Origin: Klebsormidium nitens
Lineage: Eukaryota > Streptophyta > Klebsormidiophyceae > Klebsormidiales > Klebsormidiaceae
Reading direction: 5' to 3'
DNA: 64,000 nt
Assembly: GCA_000708835.1 (NCBI GenBank)
Contig: DF237395.1
Span: forward strand, 1-64,000
The position numbers were made by a program, and so were the translations under genes. The number at the start of each line of letters is the position of its first letter. Position 1 is the stretch's first letter. The notes beneath the pieces are model-generated. The model was given only the letters and a program-made list of their open reading frames with translations. It was not told the origin of the DNA and did not search any database. Positions 39,001-49,962 of the stretch are shown piece by piece.

Positions 39001-40471
39001 ACTGCGACCGAACGAAGTCCGGGGGGGTGAATTCCGCCTCGTTAGCAGCCCCCAGGCGCAGAACGTCACGCTCCAACTCAGTACCGACACTGGAGCTTGG
39101 AGACCCGTCGGACGGTCCGTTTGGCTTGGTGGTTTTTTGCCCCCCCAGGTGGTTTGCCACCTGTCCCAAAAGGTGCTTTGCCGCGTTCACTCCCTGCTGC
39201 AGGGGGCTCTTTGGAGCTAGCGGACTGGCCCCCCCGGAATGTGGCGGTGTTGTTGCAGGCTGGCTGTCCGGATCGCTGCCACTTGGCGTTCTCACGTGCC
39301 GTCTCGGCCAGGGGCGCGCCTTAGCTGTCGTGACGGCTGGTAGTGCGGGGACTATATCTTCAGGGGAAGCGATTGTTTGGAGGGGGGGTAAAGCTGGCAG
39401 CTGTTCAAGGGGGGGAGCGCTTCTAGGGATGACCGATGACTGACCCCCCGGACAAATCGACTGCCCTTTTGACTGACTTGCGGAATGGGTATTGGAGGAG
39501 ACGGACTGGCTTTGAGGCGGCCTAGAATCGTGAGCAGGCCTGGGCCCATTCACACTCTCGCTGTGTACTCTAGTCTCAGAGAAACTAGCTGCCCCCAATC
39601 TGGAAGTCTCCTTTGTTGCATACACGGCCGGCGCGGTTTCCGACCGGCCCCGTTGCTCATCCCCCCGCGGCAGAGGATCCGACGCCGCTTTGTCTTTCAG
39701 GAGCTGGGGAATGTGGTTCGCGAGCGCACTGGTCAACCCCGAGGCTCCCCTGCCGTCGCCGATCGGTGCGCTGCCCTGACTGCTGACCACAAATGCAACA
39801 GGAGGGGGCAGCGAATCTGCTGGTTTCGGCTGTGGTTTAGAGTCAAACCCGATGGTTAACCGCCGCTCCCCCTCGCTGCTCCTCCTCTTCTCAAGCACGG
39901 CGCCCTTCCCTGCATCTTGATCAGTTCTCGACCCTCTTGCCTGGGTTGCAGATCCCCTCCTAGCCGGAAGGCTTCCCGGCGCGGGGGGGAGGTTGCTACT
40001 GCTCATCCCAGGCAGGGGCCCTCCCCCCTGGCTCTGCCAAAACCGTTCCCTGCGTTCCCGCACTGAGCTCGGACCCGACTTCCACACCGCCAGGTCAGCG
40101 TCCCTGAACCCTGTCACTCCCTGGGGTGCAGACCCAACCGTTGCTGACCGCTCCCTTGCGAATGCTCTCGGTGAAGGCCCCTGAGCAACCGCCAAGTCCG
40201 GCCGCTCCCTTGAAAAGTCCCCCAGTGAAGTGCCCCGGGCATAGTCAGTGCCCCCAAAAGTGCGGCTTCGTTCCCTGGTGGAATCCTCCGACTGCCCCAG
40301 AGGCTGGATTTCATTGGCCACCGCATTGACGGACGCATTGACACTGCTTGGCGCATGGTCTTGAGGCTTGAGCCCTTGCGGCGTCGGACTTTTCTGAGCG
40401 TGTGGCAGCTTTGGTGGACTGGGAGGGAGGTCTTCAAACGCCTCAAAGAACTCGTCGTCTTCGTCTGCCAT
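33004..40471 (-). CDS. WDR44-like WD40-repeat protein with long disordered N-terminus
   Basis: Exons 5' to 3': 40471-38622, 38132-37908, 37415-37310, 36855-36551, 35505-35352, 34509-34278, 33629-33004, with consistent phases, 1165 aa. Exon 1 encodes an acidic start (MADEDDEFFEAFEDLPPSPP), about 480 Pro/Ser-rich residues, and a conserved block (YRIKNLDTGKEFFLEQSLG, LGLSPVSREVQRREWL) ending in a basic patch (KKKKNWLNKAVKKG). Exon 2 adds FKELTDVRVGQEIKAHEGPIW. WD40 blades follow: CMKFNSDGRFLVTGGKDGLV, HSSDVLEVSWSK, NPVDDKYFLSGSLDNKIRIW, GAIVGSYEGTCRFY, LVTSNDSRLRVYDG, FSASGDFLICPSEDGFVYVW. The end, GLVIVTANYQGEIRTFKNFG, is typical of plant WDR44-like proteins, scaffolds linked by animal homology to Rab/endosome traffic. 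The cellular role in algae is not known to me. Introns 2, 4, 5 and 6 contain exon-edge repeats. Confidence 0.87.
34010..34340 (-). repeat. Three-unit array of the WDR exon 6 donor
   Basis: The 3' edge of exon 6 (encoding RVYDGMKLQCKYR; GT at 34277) recurs downstream in intron 6 with donors near 34141 and 34019. Both copies keep the GTGGG donor and the YDGMKLQ-like block, with substitutions and a stop in the farthest one. Spacings are about 136 and 122 bp. Confidence 0.82.
35160..35420 (-). repeat. Two-unit repeat of the WDR exon 5 donor
   Basis: About 50 bp of the exon 5 end (encoding MVTACTYTADGS, GT at 35351) is repeated almost unchanged at 35166-35219, with donor GTGAGA at 35168, 183 bp downstream in intron 5. 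High similarity suggests a recent duplication. Confidence 0.85.
35830..36610 (-). repeat. Seven-unit array of the WDR exon 4 donor
   Basis: The end of exon 4 (encoding MDECLRVFPHSDFVT; GT at 36550) is followed in intron 4 by six degenerate copies, with GT near 36437, 36309, 36185, 36062, 35950 and 35836. Spacing is 112-128 bp. The best-kept copies retain CTCGTCCA, GCACTCGTCC and the GTGAGTC-type donor of the real junction. Between them lies a shared intronic block containing TCTCTGAAGGTC. The splice model uses the most upstream donor because only that copy joins the full exon. Confidence 0.9.
37380..37700 (-). repeat. Array of the WDR exon 3 acceptor
   Basis: The 5' edge of exon 3 (acceptor AG at 37417-37416, encoding CMKFNSDGRFLVTGG) is repeated upstream with AG at 37551-37550, reading a recognisable but altered copy. 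A third, weak unit lies around 37640-37700. Period is about 133 bp. Confidence 0.7.
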
Positions 40472-42084
40472 TGTCAAGGCCGTGGAGATGTCTTTGCAAA
40501 GCTGCGAAAATGAACCAAAGTGATCGTTTCAGTAAGTGGTGTACAAGGGGCCGGCATAGCCGGCTATTCACAAAAGCGCAAGGCCCTGAAGAGAGTATCA
40601 AGCTTCAAGCAGGAGGAGAGTGAAGAACACTTTGCTTCAGCTCAATAAGCAAAGGTTCAGCTAGGCAAGGAACTCATGGTGGTTTCAATGACCACAACAT
40701 AAAGTTGGCCAACCTGCAGTGTCTTTATTTTGAAGAGACCGTAACGGATAGGTCTGACATCTGAGGGTGTGATCGCAATGAAACGCTAGCAACTTTGTAT
40801 GCACTTTTTAAGATACACACACACACACGAGCTCGGTATGATGGTGTGGTTTAAGATGGTGTGGTCAAGTTGCTACGATACCCAGGCAAGAGAGTCATCA
40901 AATTTACAGAGCCAACCATTTAGCAATTGAGACTATTCGAGCTTCCATTCCAACTAATGAATTTTAGGAACGGAGCAGTCCAAGAGGCTCCCAAAGCTGG
41001 CAAGTCAAGGTCAACAATCTGGGGTCCACATTCTAAAGAGTTGCAATTACTCAGCTCCAAAGCAAAACCCAGCAAGGATTGGTAATATCCGATTGTGCCT
41101 GCAGGAAGCTGGCCGTAAGCAATCTGTTTGACATATGACAAACACTGCCCCTGAAAGCACACCGCTCGATGCACACCACTCCAGGAGCTTTGATGCTGCT
41201 GATTCAGATCAATTCTCAAAACTGTAGTCTCACCTCACGTCCATGCACCCCTGTCTGCTAAGTGCCCCTTCCTCGTGGCCCAGAAATCAAGCGGGTGAAG
41301 GCTTCAAACGTTTGGCCAACTTCTAAGGACAATTTGGCCTTCCTTGAGCAGCCACTCAATTCAGAATGAACTACTCCGATCCAGAGCACAATGACCACCA
41401 CGATGCTGCTCTCATGACCCTTCCAGCGACCTTTTCCACAGCACACCCACCCTCCCGTCACATAATACTGCCGTCAATCGCGCAGAGGTGGAGCAACGAA
41501 GTTTGAATGGGTCAAGGCTCGCCGAACATTGAGTTTTGGGAATCAACCATGGCGGCAGCTACACTTGAGAAATGATCTAGGCGGCTAGGCGGCAGCGAGA
41601 GACTGGGTCAACCTTTGGCATCGCCATAATGATCCTTCTTTCTTTCTGAAAAAGTCAGCTTCTCTGCGCCTCGAGTCTAGAGGTACCTAGACCGAGCTTG
41701 GCCAGCCTGGCACGTTCTTACGAGATCTTGCAAAACCGTTAGAGGTTCTTCCGAGCGGTGTTTACTTCGATAGTGTCACGCAGACAGGAGCAACCATACC
41801 CGACTCGTAATGGCACCGTCTTCCGGTTTTGACCGGTTTCGAAAGTGTCTACACTTGGGAATGCGCCGCTAGGGGCCGAGCCTTCTGTGCAATTGAAATT
41901 GTGTGCGCAGTTGGTTTAATTGAAACTTTTGTAGAAATTCGAAGCCAAACCGTATGATGGTTATCCTCTTGGTCACAGGCCCTCCCGGGCTTTGATCACC
42001 ACGAAAACACGCTTGCGACCCAGCTGAGAGCAGCCGGGGCAGAAACGCTACCTGCAGGTCAAGAGCAGGGTTACATTTAAGGGC

Positions 42085-42342
42085 TACCAGTACTGCCATT
42101 GTGAATTCGCATAGAAAATAATTATTCTACCCCAGGTCGAAAAATGTCGGAAATTATTTGCAGCCTGGTCGAAAAGTTGAAATGGAAAAACAAGGACTTT
42201 TGGACCGAAAATGGCTCTTTTAGCAGGCAAAATGGGCAAAAACGAAAACAAAGATTAATTGATCTGGCCGATGCGAAAAGGGAAAAACTTTGAAAATAAT
42301 TATTCGCGGACTTGGGGCGCGAATTCGAATGGCAGTACGGTA
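42085..42342. mobile_element. MITE-like element with terminal inverted repeats
   Basis: The left end (TACTGCCATTGTGAATTCGC, 42091-42110) is matched by the inverse of the right end (GCGAATTCGAATGGCAGTA, 42319-42337) with a 1-2 base difference, and flanking TACC extends the match. Just inside each end lies GAAAATAATTATTC (42114-42127 and 42292-42305), whose core is itself palindromic. The interior is A-rich and non-coding. At 258 bp and about 200 bp upstream of the S6-like ATG it may sit in the promoter. No target-site duplication was resolved. Confidence 0.6.
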
Positions 42343-42425
42343 CTACCTACTTTCAAATTTTAACAAAGACGTGCAAAGATGGTTTGATTCTGGAGGATAA
42401 CTGCGCCCGAACCCTCGGAACCTGG

Positions 42426-42433
42426 AACCCTAA
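42426..42433. promoter_or_regulatory. Telobox-like AACCCTAA
   Basis: The motif lies about 105 bp upstream of the S6-like start codon. Telo-box motifs of this form are known upstream of many plant ribosomal and translation genes. A single match is weak evidence. Confidence 0.35.
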
Positions 42434-42538
42434 TTTTGCGAGCGTTTTGTGGCAAAGGGACGCCCCTGAAATTTGAAAAGTCAATTCTCTGCTGTTGACA
42501 TCGCTTGCTGGAGCGCGTTCCCTTCCAAAGCTCGCACC

Positions 42539-45500
42539 ATGGCGCATTCTGCAGCGTTGTTGGACGTTCGACTTGCAGCTTTTCCATCTCTAGAGTGCCA
42601 ACAATGGAGAGCTGGCCTCGTTGGCCAGCTTTCACTTCCTTGCAGATTAGGGTTCCAACTTTCTTCCCAAAGCCAATGCAGCTCTTCTGTCTGCTGCCAG
42701 ATATCCAAGAATACAGCAAAAAGACATACAGGCTTCTCTTACGGTGCCTCTAGCTCGAGATTCTCAAAAGAAAGCGCACGTGAACCAAGAAAAAGTTTTA
42801 GGGTTTGTGCGCAAGGGAACGCTGATGGCAGTGGGGATGAGGTGGAAGCACAAAGACAGGCTTCGGCGGCGCAATCGGAGCCCAGGCCCGTTCAAGAGGT
42901 GGAGTCTGGGGAAAGAGGTGCGTCTTGTAGACAACAAGTGTTTTCTGGCATCCGTTACCGCACGCCTGCGCTCAGCGGTGTATTCATCCCTCGCCACCAC
43001 ATTTTGTATGTAAACCACCGTGGAGGAGGTATGATTTGATTGCTACTAAAGTCTATTTTGAGAGAGCAGCCAGAGAGCAGCCGACAATGTGCCACCACCA
43101 ATCAAAATGATCCTGCTGCTGATTTATGAGGTGCAAATTACAAGTATGGATGTCAGCGTACAATTTGGAATAAAAGCAGAAGCAGTGTACCACCACTGAC
43201 TTTCTGATGAGGTTTCATCTCGATTAACCTCATCAGGGGGCCAGTGTATTCGATTGTGATGAAGGATTGCATGGCTTGCGCAATTCTCCTCAATATTGAG
43301 TTGGAGTTGTACATTGTGATGTCCTTGAGAGCTCTGACACATGATTGTCCAGAAGACCTTCAATTTCGGACTACCCAGACCCCCATTTGGTCCATGATGG
43401 TCCTCCTCCTTTGTTTGTGGTGCATCTCCCAGCTTGCGAATGACCGCTTCTGAAAGAAAGAAATGGTTCTGCCTGATGGCATGGCATTGCAGGTTTGTCA
43501 GCAATCACTTCACAACAGGGCAGTGCTCGTGATGATTCTAATGCGGACCACATGCCTAATTACTGAGATACAATCCTTGGATTTCTGTTGGCCCAGTGAG
43601 TGCCAGACTTCGTCACAATCGCTTTGCAAAGCTGGAAGCTCTACGCTTTCTCAAGAGCGTGTGGGACAGAAGGGAGACGGAGAGGATGCTGATGGAATCG
43701 TTCAAAGCGTCCACCCAAAAACACCGTCTCCGCCACCTGCTTGGAGCGGGTGAACACTTCTGTGCAGGGCAGTCTCTGACCCTTTGTCTTCTCTGCAGTT
43801 GACACCGAGTTGAAGCTGAAGAGACAGTCCCAAATAGCCGTCCAGTTTGGTAAGTTCCTGAAAACCCGCTTTTGTGTACATGCGGCTGTCAGCGAGCTGT
43901 TGGTCTGCCCCCTGTCTCGGTTCGAAGGTCAATGATCCACCTTGACTCTCTTAGTCTCCCTGAGGTTCAAGGAACCTGGGATTTGCCAACTCAGGAATGC
44001 CCCACGTCGACAGACTTTGCTAGCCCGCAACAGGAGCGGCATAACTCTAGCTGCGCAATAAGGATGATGTTAAAGTTGCACGTATGAAGAAGCAGAATCG
44101 AAGATCTTGGGAAGTAGACATCGGGGATTGCAAGTCAACGACACAACCAATTGCATCTTCCTCGTAGACATTCCCACGTCATGCTCATTTTGCCTTTGCC
44201 CTCCTCACAGGCCGGCACTACGAGATCATGTACCTGATATCTGAAAAGGAGATAGAGAACGTGCCACGCATTATCAATTTCTATCGAGGTAAGAGCTTCT
44301 TCTTGCGTTATTGGGCCAGCGCTTGATTGTATTCAACAACATTTCCACTCGAAGCGACCTCCGTCTTTAAAAAGCATGCATTCAACGAGTCTCTATTCTC
44401 ATATAGTGGTCGCCTGTCTGTTTTAAAAGCTATCTGAGCGGGACGACTTCCTAGCTCTTCAAAATTGTGAACCTCGAGTCCTTGAGATCCTGAATGTGAC
44501 CAGGTATCCGAAGTCTCGTGAAGTTGACTGGGGTGCAGAAATAGCAGATTGCCTTTTTTGAATTAACGTTCAAGGTTGACGACAGCCTCTCGACCATGAT
44601 CAATTTTGAACAGCTTTTGCACTGCAGATATTTCTGGTTGTCAAGAGAGACGGTCTTGCCGTCGATCCTCCTCATTGTGTGTACGCTTCCAAACATGTCT
44701 TGGAGCTTTTGTTCCCCAATCGACGCTGAAGCGCCATCCTTCATTTTTAAGTTCGTATCTTAGTGGCCCAGGTTCTGCCAGTCAGGGTGTCCCTAGGCTG
44801 CCCATGATGATATTGTATTCAGTCTCTTATTTTGGCGGGGTCGGCCTGAGATAGATTTCAACAAGGCCTCATGACCGATTCTTGACTCTTGAGGAGGCGG
44901 GTCATTGTGCAATCCGAAGTATAGAGCTCCGTCACAAATAGATTCCTTTCGAACAAGCCCGCTTTTCCACAGGCTGTGTAGAAAAGAACGGGGGCATCGT
45001 GTGGCGGCTGAACGACTGGGGCGTACGGCAGCTAGCCTACCGGATAAAGAAGCAGCGACGTGCCAACTACGTGCTCATGAACTTCGAGTGCATACCGGGG
45101 CTTATGGTCGCCATCGAGAAAGTGTGAGCTTTCCGGAACCACAACCTCGTCGAATACTCCAAGGCTACAAGCAATGCTAGCGTGAGAATTTCGTAGTGCG
45201 AGCCCCTGTGTAGATTTCAACGTTTGCCGAAGGGTTGTTCTGCTCATTACGCCTGGCAACCTACGGAAGAGTGTGGAGGTCTTTCTGAGAGCGTCTCGTG
45301 AGCAACCTCCCCTTGATCAACTGACGGTATGCCATCAATCTGCTACGAAGAGGTTTCCAAAATTTACCGGACGAGTTACTGCTACTTCTATCCTCATCCG
45401 TCTCGTTGAGTATGGTGACAGTCGTTTCGGGTTTGTTAGAAAAGGATCGTAAATTGCGTTGTGCGATTCTGCTTTTGCTTATAACGGCGGGACTGCATTT

Positions 45501-46270
45501 CCAATACGATCGGCGGGCCTGGGTCTTTCGTACTTGCAATTAAACGTTTGCGGTATGTCTAGGCCCGGTATGTCTAGACCGTGGATCTTCGTCGGGATTA
45601 CTGCCCGCATTTTCGCCCAAACTTTGATGCAATTCCGTTTCCTGAAGTTTCGGGCTCCGTTTTAAACCCCTTGTTTGGTTGCATCCCGATCTTATGCTTC
45701 TGTTCGAGGGCCCTCAAAACACCTCGTTGTATGTGACCAGAGCCTTCGTGCAGCCGACCGGTGCAGATCGTTCTTTGAAACTGAACTTGCCTTCGAAGTT
45801 GCGCGACTGCGTCTCTGTATCCTGGTTATCGAGCTTCGAGTCCTTGATTTCTTCACTTTTTTTCTAAAATGTGACACGGCGATCGAGTGACGGGTGCTCT
45901 TGCTGACTTGAGAATCCTATGTTGCAGAATGAGACAAGACCCCAGGATCATTCGGCAACTTATCGTCAAGCAAAAGCGCGCAATCACAAAGCCCTGCCCG
46001 CCGCCGCCTGAATACCGGAGGCCCGAGATCGGAAGCTTGCTTCAGAAAGACGATGATGGGAATATCATTGCACTCCAAGATGAGGACGAGTGGGAAGAAT
46101 ACGATGAGTACGAAGAGTACGAGGAAGGTTTTGACGAGTTTGATGAAGGGGAGGAGGGCGACTTCTTGTTCGAAGAGGAGGACGAAGATGAGCTAGACTA
46201 TGAGGAAGACGGGGAAGAGGACAGATTAGAAGGGGCAAAGCCGTCAAAGGAAGCCTTGAGACAACAATGA
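42539..46270 (+). CDS. Plastid S6-like protein (RFC3/bS6 family) with acidic tail
   Basis: Exons: 42539-42917, 43597-43749, 43799-43849, 44211-44288, 44973-45123, 45928-46270, in phase, 384 aa. The ATG at 42539 has a favourable context (GCACCATGG) and opens a Ser/Ala/Arg-rich leader like a plastid transit peptide. The S6 fold spans about residues 195-300: RHYEIMYLISEKEI, GGIVWRLNDWGVRQLAYRIK, RRANYVLMNFEC, then DPRIIRQLIVKQKRAITKPC and PPPPEYRR. The pattern of a basic segment followed by CPPPPE resembles Arabidopsis RFC3, an S6-related plastid protein, more than canonical bS6. The last 60 residues are extremely acidic (EEYDEYEEYEEGFDEFDEGE). Likely role: plastid ribosome component or rRNA-processing factor. 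Exon 2 is supported by phase and by joining both sides in frame, not by conservation. Confidence 0.83.
44451..44744 (-). CDS. Unrecognised 97-aa antisense ORF in S6-like intron 4
   Basis: A complete ATG-to-TAG frame lies antisense inside intron 4 (44289-44972) of the S6-like gene. The product starts MKDGASASIGEQKL and contains CKSC and, 21 residues later, CYFC, a spacing compatible with a zinc ribbon. Amino-acid composition and codon choice look protein-like, but the length alone is not significant. It could be a small gene, a retroposed or transposon-derived fragment, or chance. No family was recognised. Confidence 0.3.
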   Translation of the reverse strand: MKDGASASIGEQKLQDMFGSVHTMRRIDGKTVSLDNQKYLQCKSCSKLIMVERLSSTLNVNSKKAICYFCTPVNFTRLRIPGHIQDLKDSRFTILKS

Positions 46271-47423
46271 AAAAGAATGTGAGGTGCGTTTAGTCTCGAG
46301 TCACAGCCATTCTTGTGCGGCCAGGTCGCTCATTTACATGGCAGCCTCTGAGTGACTTGGCGGCCTCGCTATACCTGCCAGCGTGACGGCCAGATGAGTC
46401 ATGTACCATGTGCAAGTACCATTTCATGTACTAGAGATGTGCGCTCAGCGGCTGTCATTCACTGCATACTATTATAGTACTGTGCTGCAGGTAAAAGACG
46501 TTGCAGACGGGCCGCGCTTTTGGTAGCGGGCAGGCTGTATGCACAAAAATACATTGGGTTGTGGCCGCCATGCGACGCAATGATGCATGTCCCACATGAT
46601 TTGAAGCCTGCATGGGCGGCCACGAATAGCTGCTCAGCTTCCTATCATACAAAGCGGCGGCTAGCGCCTTACATCCATGAAATTCAATCCAGGAGCCTGA
46701 CGGTTAGAACCGTCAGTGACATACTGACACACATAGTAGCGTCCGGCCTTAACTGTACGATCGTTGCACTCATGATCAGCTCCGGCCCCGACCATGGGCT
46801 GGCATGCGTTGGACTCGGCACTGGGGTGGCAGTTATGATTGACCCGACATACCTAGTGTAACTCAAAGTACCTTAGTATGCGATGGACTGCATATAAAAG
46901 CCCACCGTGACTGGTACTATTATAGCAAATCATGTGAATGGACAAATGAATGATCTCTGGCATGATGTCATACTCAGAACAACAATTCAAGGGTCTGCAT
47001 TTTGACAGATCGTGCAACCGAGTTGCGCCAACACCTTACTCTCAGTCTTAATCATCTCTTGGTATTTCAATGTGATGTGAAATAGTCGTAGTTAGTTTTC
47101 CGATGCACGGTGTCGCTGAGTGTATAGCTTCAAGTTCTTGATTAGCTACGCATGTTACCTGTCCATCTGATCACGTTCGCGCCACTGTAACCCCGATCTC
47201 GCACATTCCCGTCGCCGAGCCGAACCGGGTGCTTTTCAAGTCTGATATGCCGTGTATGTTATGTCAAAACAGTCTACGTCCATGATTACAGCTGTGGACA
47301 GAAAGGTCTGATCTCTAGGTAGTTTAGGATGACCGACATCATTGGGCTACTAACACTTCACTGTCAAAACTCTGGTACACAACACTACGCATGTACATTT
47401 CCCGTTTTCATCCTCAACACTTG
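46271..47423. other. S6-like / F-box convergent intergenic region
   Basis: This is 1.15 kb between two convergent stop codons. It should contain both 3' UTRs. An inverted CTGACGGTT/AACCGTCAG pair lies near 46696-46715. No exon or RNA gene was recognised. Confidence 0.5.
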
Positions 47424-48809
47424 TTAACCTTGGTCGTCTCTCAAGACACTTTCCAGCCATCTCTGCGCAAAACTGTGGCCTTGATTGGCGGCCTTCTCTA
47501 TCCATGCAACGGCCCTGCTCACATCGGTCTCCTCATCCCCATCCTTGCAACAAAGGCTTGACCTTACCTTCACATCCCCATAGCCGTGGCCAGCAGCCTC
47601 TTGACAGTCTTCCACAGGGCGCTTATCTTTACGCCTCATGTCTTTTCCGACATCAGGGTCCCGGCCTAAGGCCGGTCTACTTCTAATTTCAGCCTGCCCC
47701 TGCTTTGCTACCCTTTCATTCAACTCTAACAAACTCTCATCAACTTCCGCATCTACGAAAAGGTCCCACAGGATGCATTGAGCGTCTGTATGGCCTTGGT
47801 CACCAGCCTTTATGAGCCACTCCTCGGCGTGAGCCCTGTTGCTTTCCACGCCCCTTCCTTCCCGCAAGTAACACCAACCTAAGTGGTTCTGAGCATTGAC
47901 CTGACCCCGTTCCGCAGCCTTTCTAAACCACTGCACACCGCGTCCCTTGTTCTCTGCGACCCCCTTTCCATTATAGTAACACAAACCAATCTCGTATTGC
48001 GTTGTTGCGTCCAGGTTCAGACATTTCAGAGCTCTGAGGCTTTGAATCACCGCAGACAGTGATTGGGCGCCATCGAACTCTATCGGGTTGCCCGACAAGT
48101 CAAGAAACGTCAGCGCTTGAAGCTTCCCAAGGCCTTCTTCGCCCAGAACCGCTTCATCGCCCCTTAGCTTGTTCCCGGACAGGTCTAGGCTCGTCAAAGC
48201 TGTGAGGTTTTGAATGCTGAATGGGTGCCACTGACTGTTCCTTGAGAGTCTGAGCTTGACAAGAGAGGTGAAAGTGTTGAGCGCTCCACTCAATGTGTAC
48301 AGTCCATCGCCCCCACAATCCCAGACCTCCAAACTTGTGAGTTGCCGAAGGCCCCCAAGGCCTGCTAGGAATCCAGAAGTCAGACTGCTTTTGGACAAAC
48401 GCAGGCTGGTGAGGTTAGTCAGGAAGTGGAAAGCGGGAATCCAACCAGAAGAAGGACTAAGTCTGCAAAAATGAAGCGCTTCTAGAGCTGACAGCTGCCG
48501 AACACGCTCGATTATCCAACATAATGGATATGAATTCACATTTTTCAAAGTCAGGCTTTCAAGGTCTGGGCGGGCATCAAGGAAAGCCACAAATGAACTT
48601 GCTTTTCCTTCCTGAACCGTGTGCGTCTCACCCCTGAGATCAAAGAACACGCAGTGTGTTTTGCGTGCAAGCTCCCTGAATTGCATGCACACTAGGCTAA
48701 GGTTTGCGTATGCAGCGCCAGAGGACGCAATCACCTCCTGGAAGATGAGGAGGATCAACTCCTCAGGCAGCACTTCGATCCCCGCCGCCTTTGCTCTTTG
48801 ACGCTGCAT
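47424..48809 (-). CDS. Intronless F-box / leucine-rich repeat / Sel1-repeat protein
   Basis: A single uninterrupted frame of 461 aa runs from the ATG at 48809 to TAA. Residues about 12-50 form an F-box (LPEELILLIFQEVIASSG, LSLVCMQFRELA). Residues about 70-260 hold irregular leucine-rich repeats (LESLTLKNV, LTSLRLSKSSLTSGFLAGL, LTSLDLSGNKLRG, LTFLDLSGNPIEFDG). These are followed by Sel1/TPR-like repeats (YEIGLCYYNGKGV, GVQWFRKAAERG, NHLGWCYLREGRGV, AEEWLIKAGDQGHTDAQ) and a separated last one (AVAWIEKAANQGHSFAQRWL). F-box proteins are substrate receptors of SCF ubiquitin ligases. The LRRs and Sel1 repeats would be the partner-binding part. The frame remains open upstream to 48947 without an ATG, so an upstream coding exon is possible. 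Confidence 0.82.
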   Translation of the reverse strand: MQRQRAKAAGIEVLPEELILLIFQEVIASSGAAYANLSLVCMQFRELARKTHCVFFDLRGETHTVQEGKASSFVAFLDARPDLESLTLKNVNSYPLCWIIERVRQLSALEALHFCRLSPSSGWIPAFHFLTNLTSLRLSKSSLTSGFLAGLGGLRQLTSLEVWDCGGDGLYTLSGALNTFTSLVKLRLSRNSQWHPFSIQNLTALTSLDLSGNKLRGDEAVLGEEGLGKLQALTFLDLSGNPIEFDGAQSLSAVIQSLRALKCLNLDATTQYEIGLCYYNGKGVAENKGRGVQWFRKAAERGQVNAQNHLGWCYLREGRGVESNRAHAEEWLIKAGDQGHTDAQCILWDLFVDAEVDESLLELNERVAKQGQAEIRSRPALGRDPDVGKDMRRKDKRPVEDCQEAAGHGYGDVKVRSSLCCKDGDEETDVSRAVAWIEKAANQGHSFAQRWLESVLRDDQG

Positions 48810-49962
48810 CCTGCGGACAGGATGGCTGGATTCTGCATGCTGAAGTGAAGCACAGAAGGCGGCTGCGCAATGTGAATGCAGCCTAGGACTCGGACTCAGA
48901 GTGCCATATATTGGGGACGCGGAACATGGGCTGGAATTTTTAGCCAACGCCCCAGACTGGAGTCGACCTTCGGACCACTCCGGTACCTGCTCTCTGGTAT
49001 CGTACCGGAGATACCACGTGACTCACTGTATCGCCAAAAGTAAATGCGAAGATCCGCGACCGAGCGCGGTCTCCGACTCGGTCAAGACTGTCAAGGCTCA
49101 ACCTGGCTACTAGGCTAGGTACTCAGTGCAGCTACCGTATGACCGCAGTAGTACTCATAGTACAGTAGGAGTACAGTAGCAACGAAGGGTGGCAGCCTCA
49201 GTTATGCAGGTAAGGTGAGACCATAAGACGGACTCACTACTTGTATGCATTGAGGTGCATATACGCAAGTGCGTAGTATTGATGTATTCGGAAGCTATCT
49301 TACTTGCCAATTTGTCACGGTACCATTGAAGCCGCGGTTACCTTCCTAGTACAGCCTGGCTATACGCGTGCTATACTGCTATACGATACCATTCGTACAA
49401 AATAAATATGTGTCATTGCCATCATAATTTAATGCCCATGTCCATGTTTCTTCCAACTAGAATATCCGATGCCACCATACTTTTACAAATCAAGTGCCAA
49501 CATCATCTAAGATAGCGCACGTACCGTAAGTGTAAAGATGTGACTAAGTTTGGCATCTACTACCCCGTAACAATCTAGTATTATTTTGGGGTTGAAGAGG
49601 CGGCACGTAAAAGGTTTGAAGATAGAAACACGTAGGCTCGAATGCTAATAGGATATAAACCCAACTCGAACATTGCCATGGGTTTTGAGTGGCTCGGTAC
49701 TTGAATCTACCAGCGGCCAGACGTCGTGTCTTTTGAAGCATATTAGCCACATTGCAAGCTGCTTAGCATCAAGAAGGATACAAACTTCAATTGCACTTGA
49801 GAGATTGTCCACATTGCTTACAAGTCATCCAATTAAGCGCGGCAAGTTTGTTACAAATGGTTGGCCACGTTGGACTGGCATACTTGCAATAGCAGTGTAG
49901 CAAAACTGGCACTGATGCAGAAATCTGCGACAAGGTAAGTGAGTCGAGTTCTTCAAGCAGGC

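Larger units (their letters stand above)
40472..42538. promoter_or_regulatory. Divergent region between WDR and S6-like genes
   Basis: These 2.07 kb lie between divergent starts. They contain an (AC)7 microsatellite at 40815-40828 followed by a repeated GATGGTGTGGT, an AT-rich element with terminal inverted repeats at 42085-42342, and a telobox-like AACCCTAA at 42426-42433. I recognised no exon. Confidence 0.5.

Noticed and set aside
38664-40329. Plus-strand frames opposite WDR exon 1
   Set aside because: They are antisense shadows of the Pro/Ser-rich first exon; the minus frame is 616 codons long and ends in conserved blocks.
42473-42538. Upstream extension of the S6-like frame (MKSQFSAVDI)
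   Set aside because: The extension begins at a non-ATG codon; the ATG at 42539 has better context and directly opens a transit-like leader.
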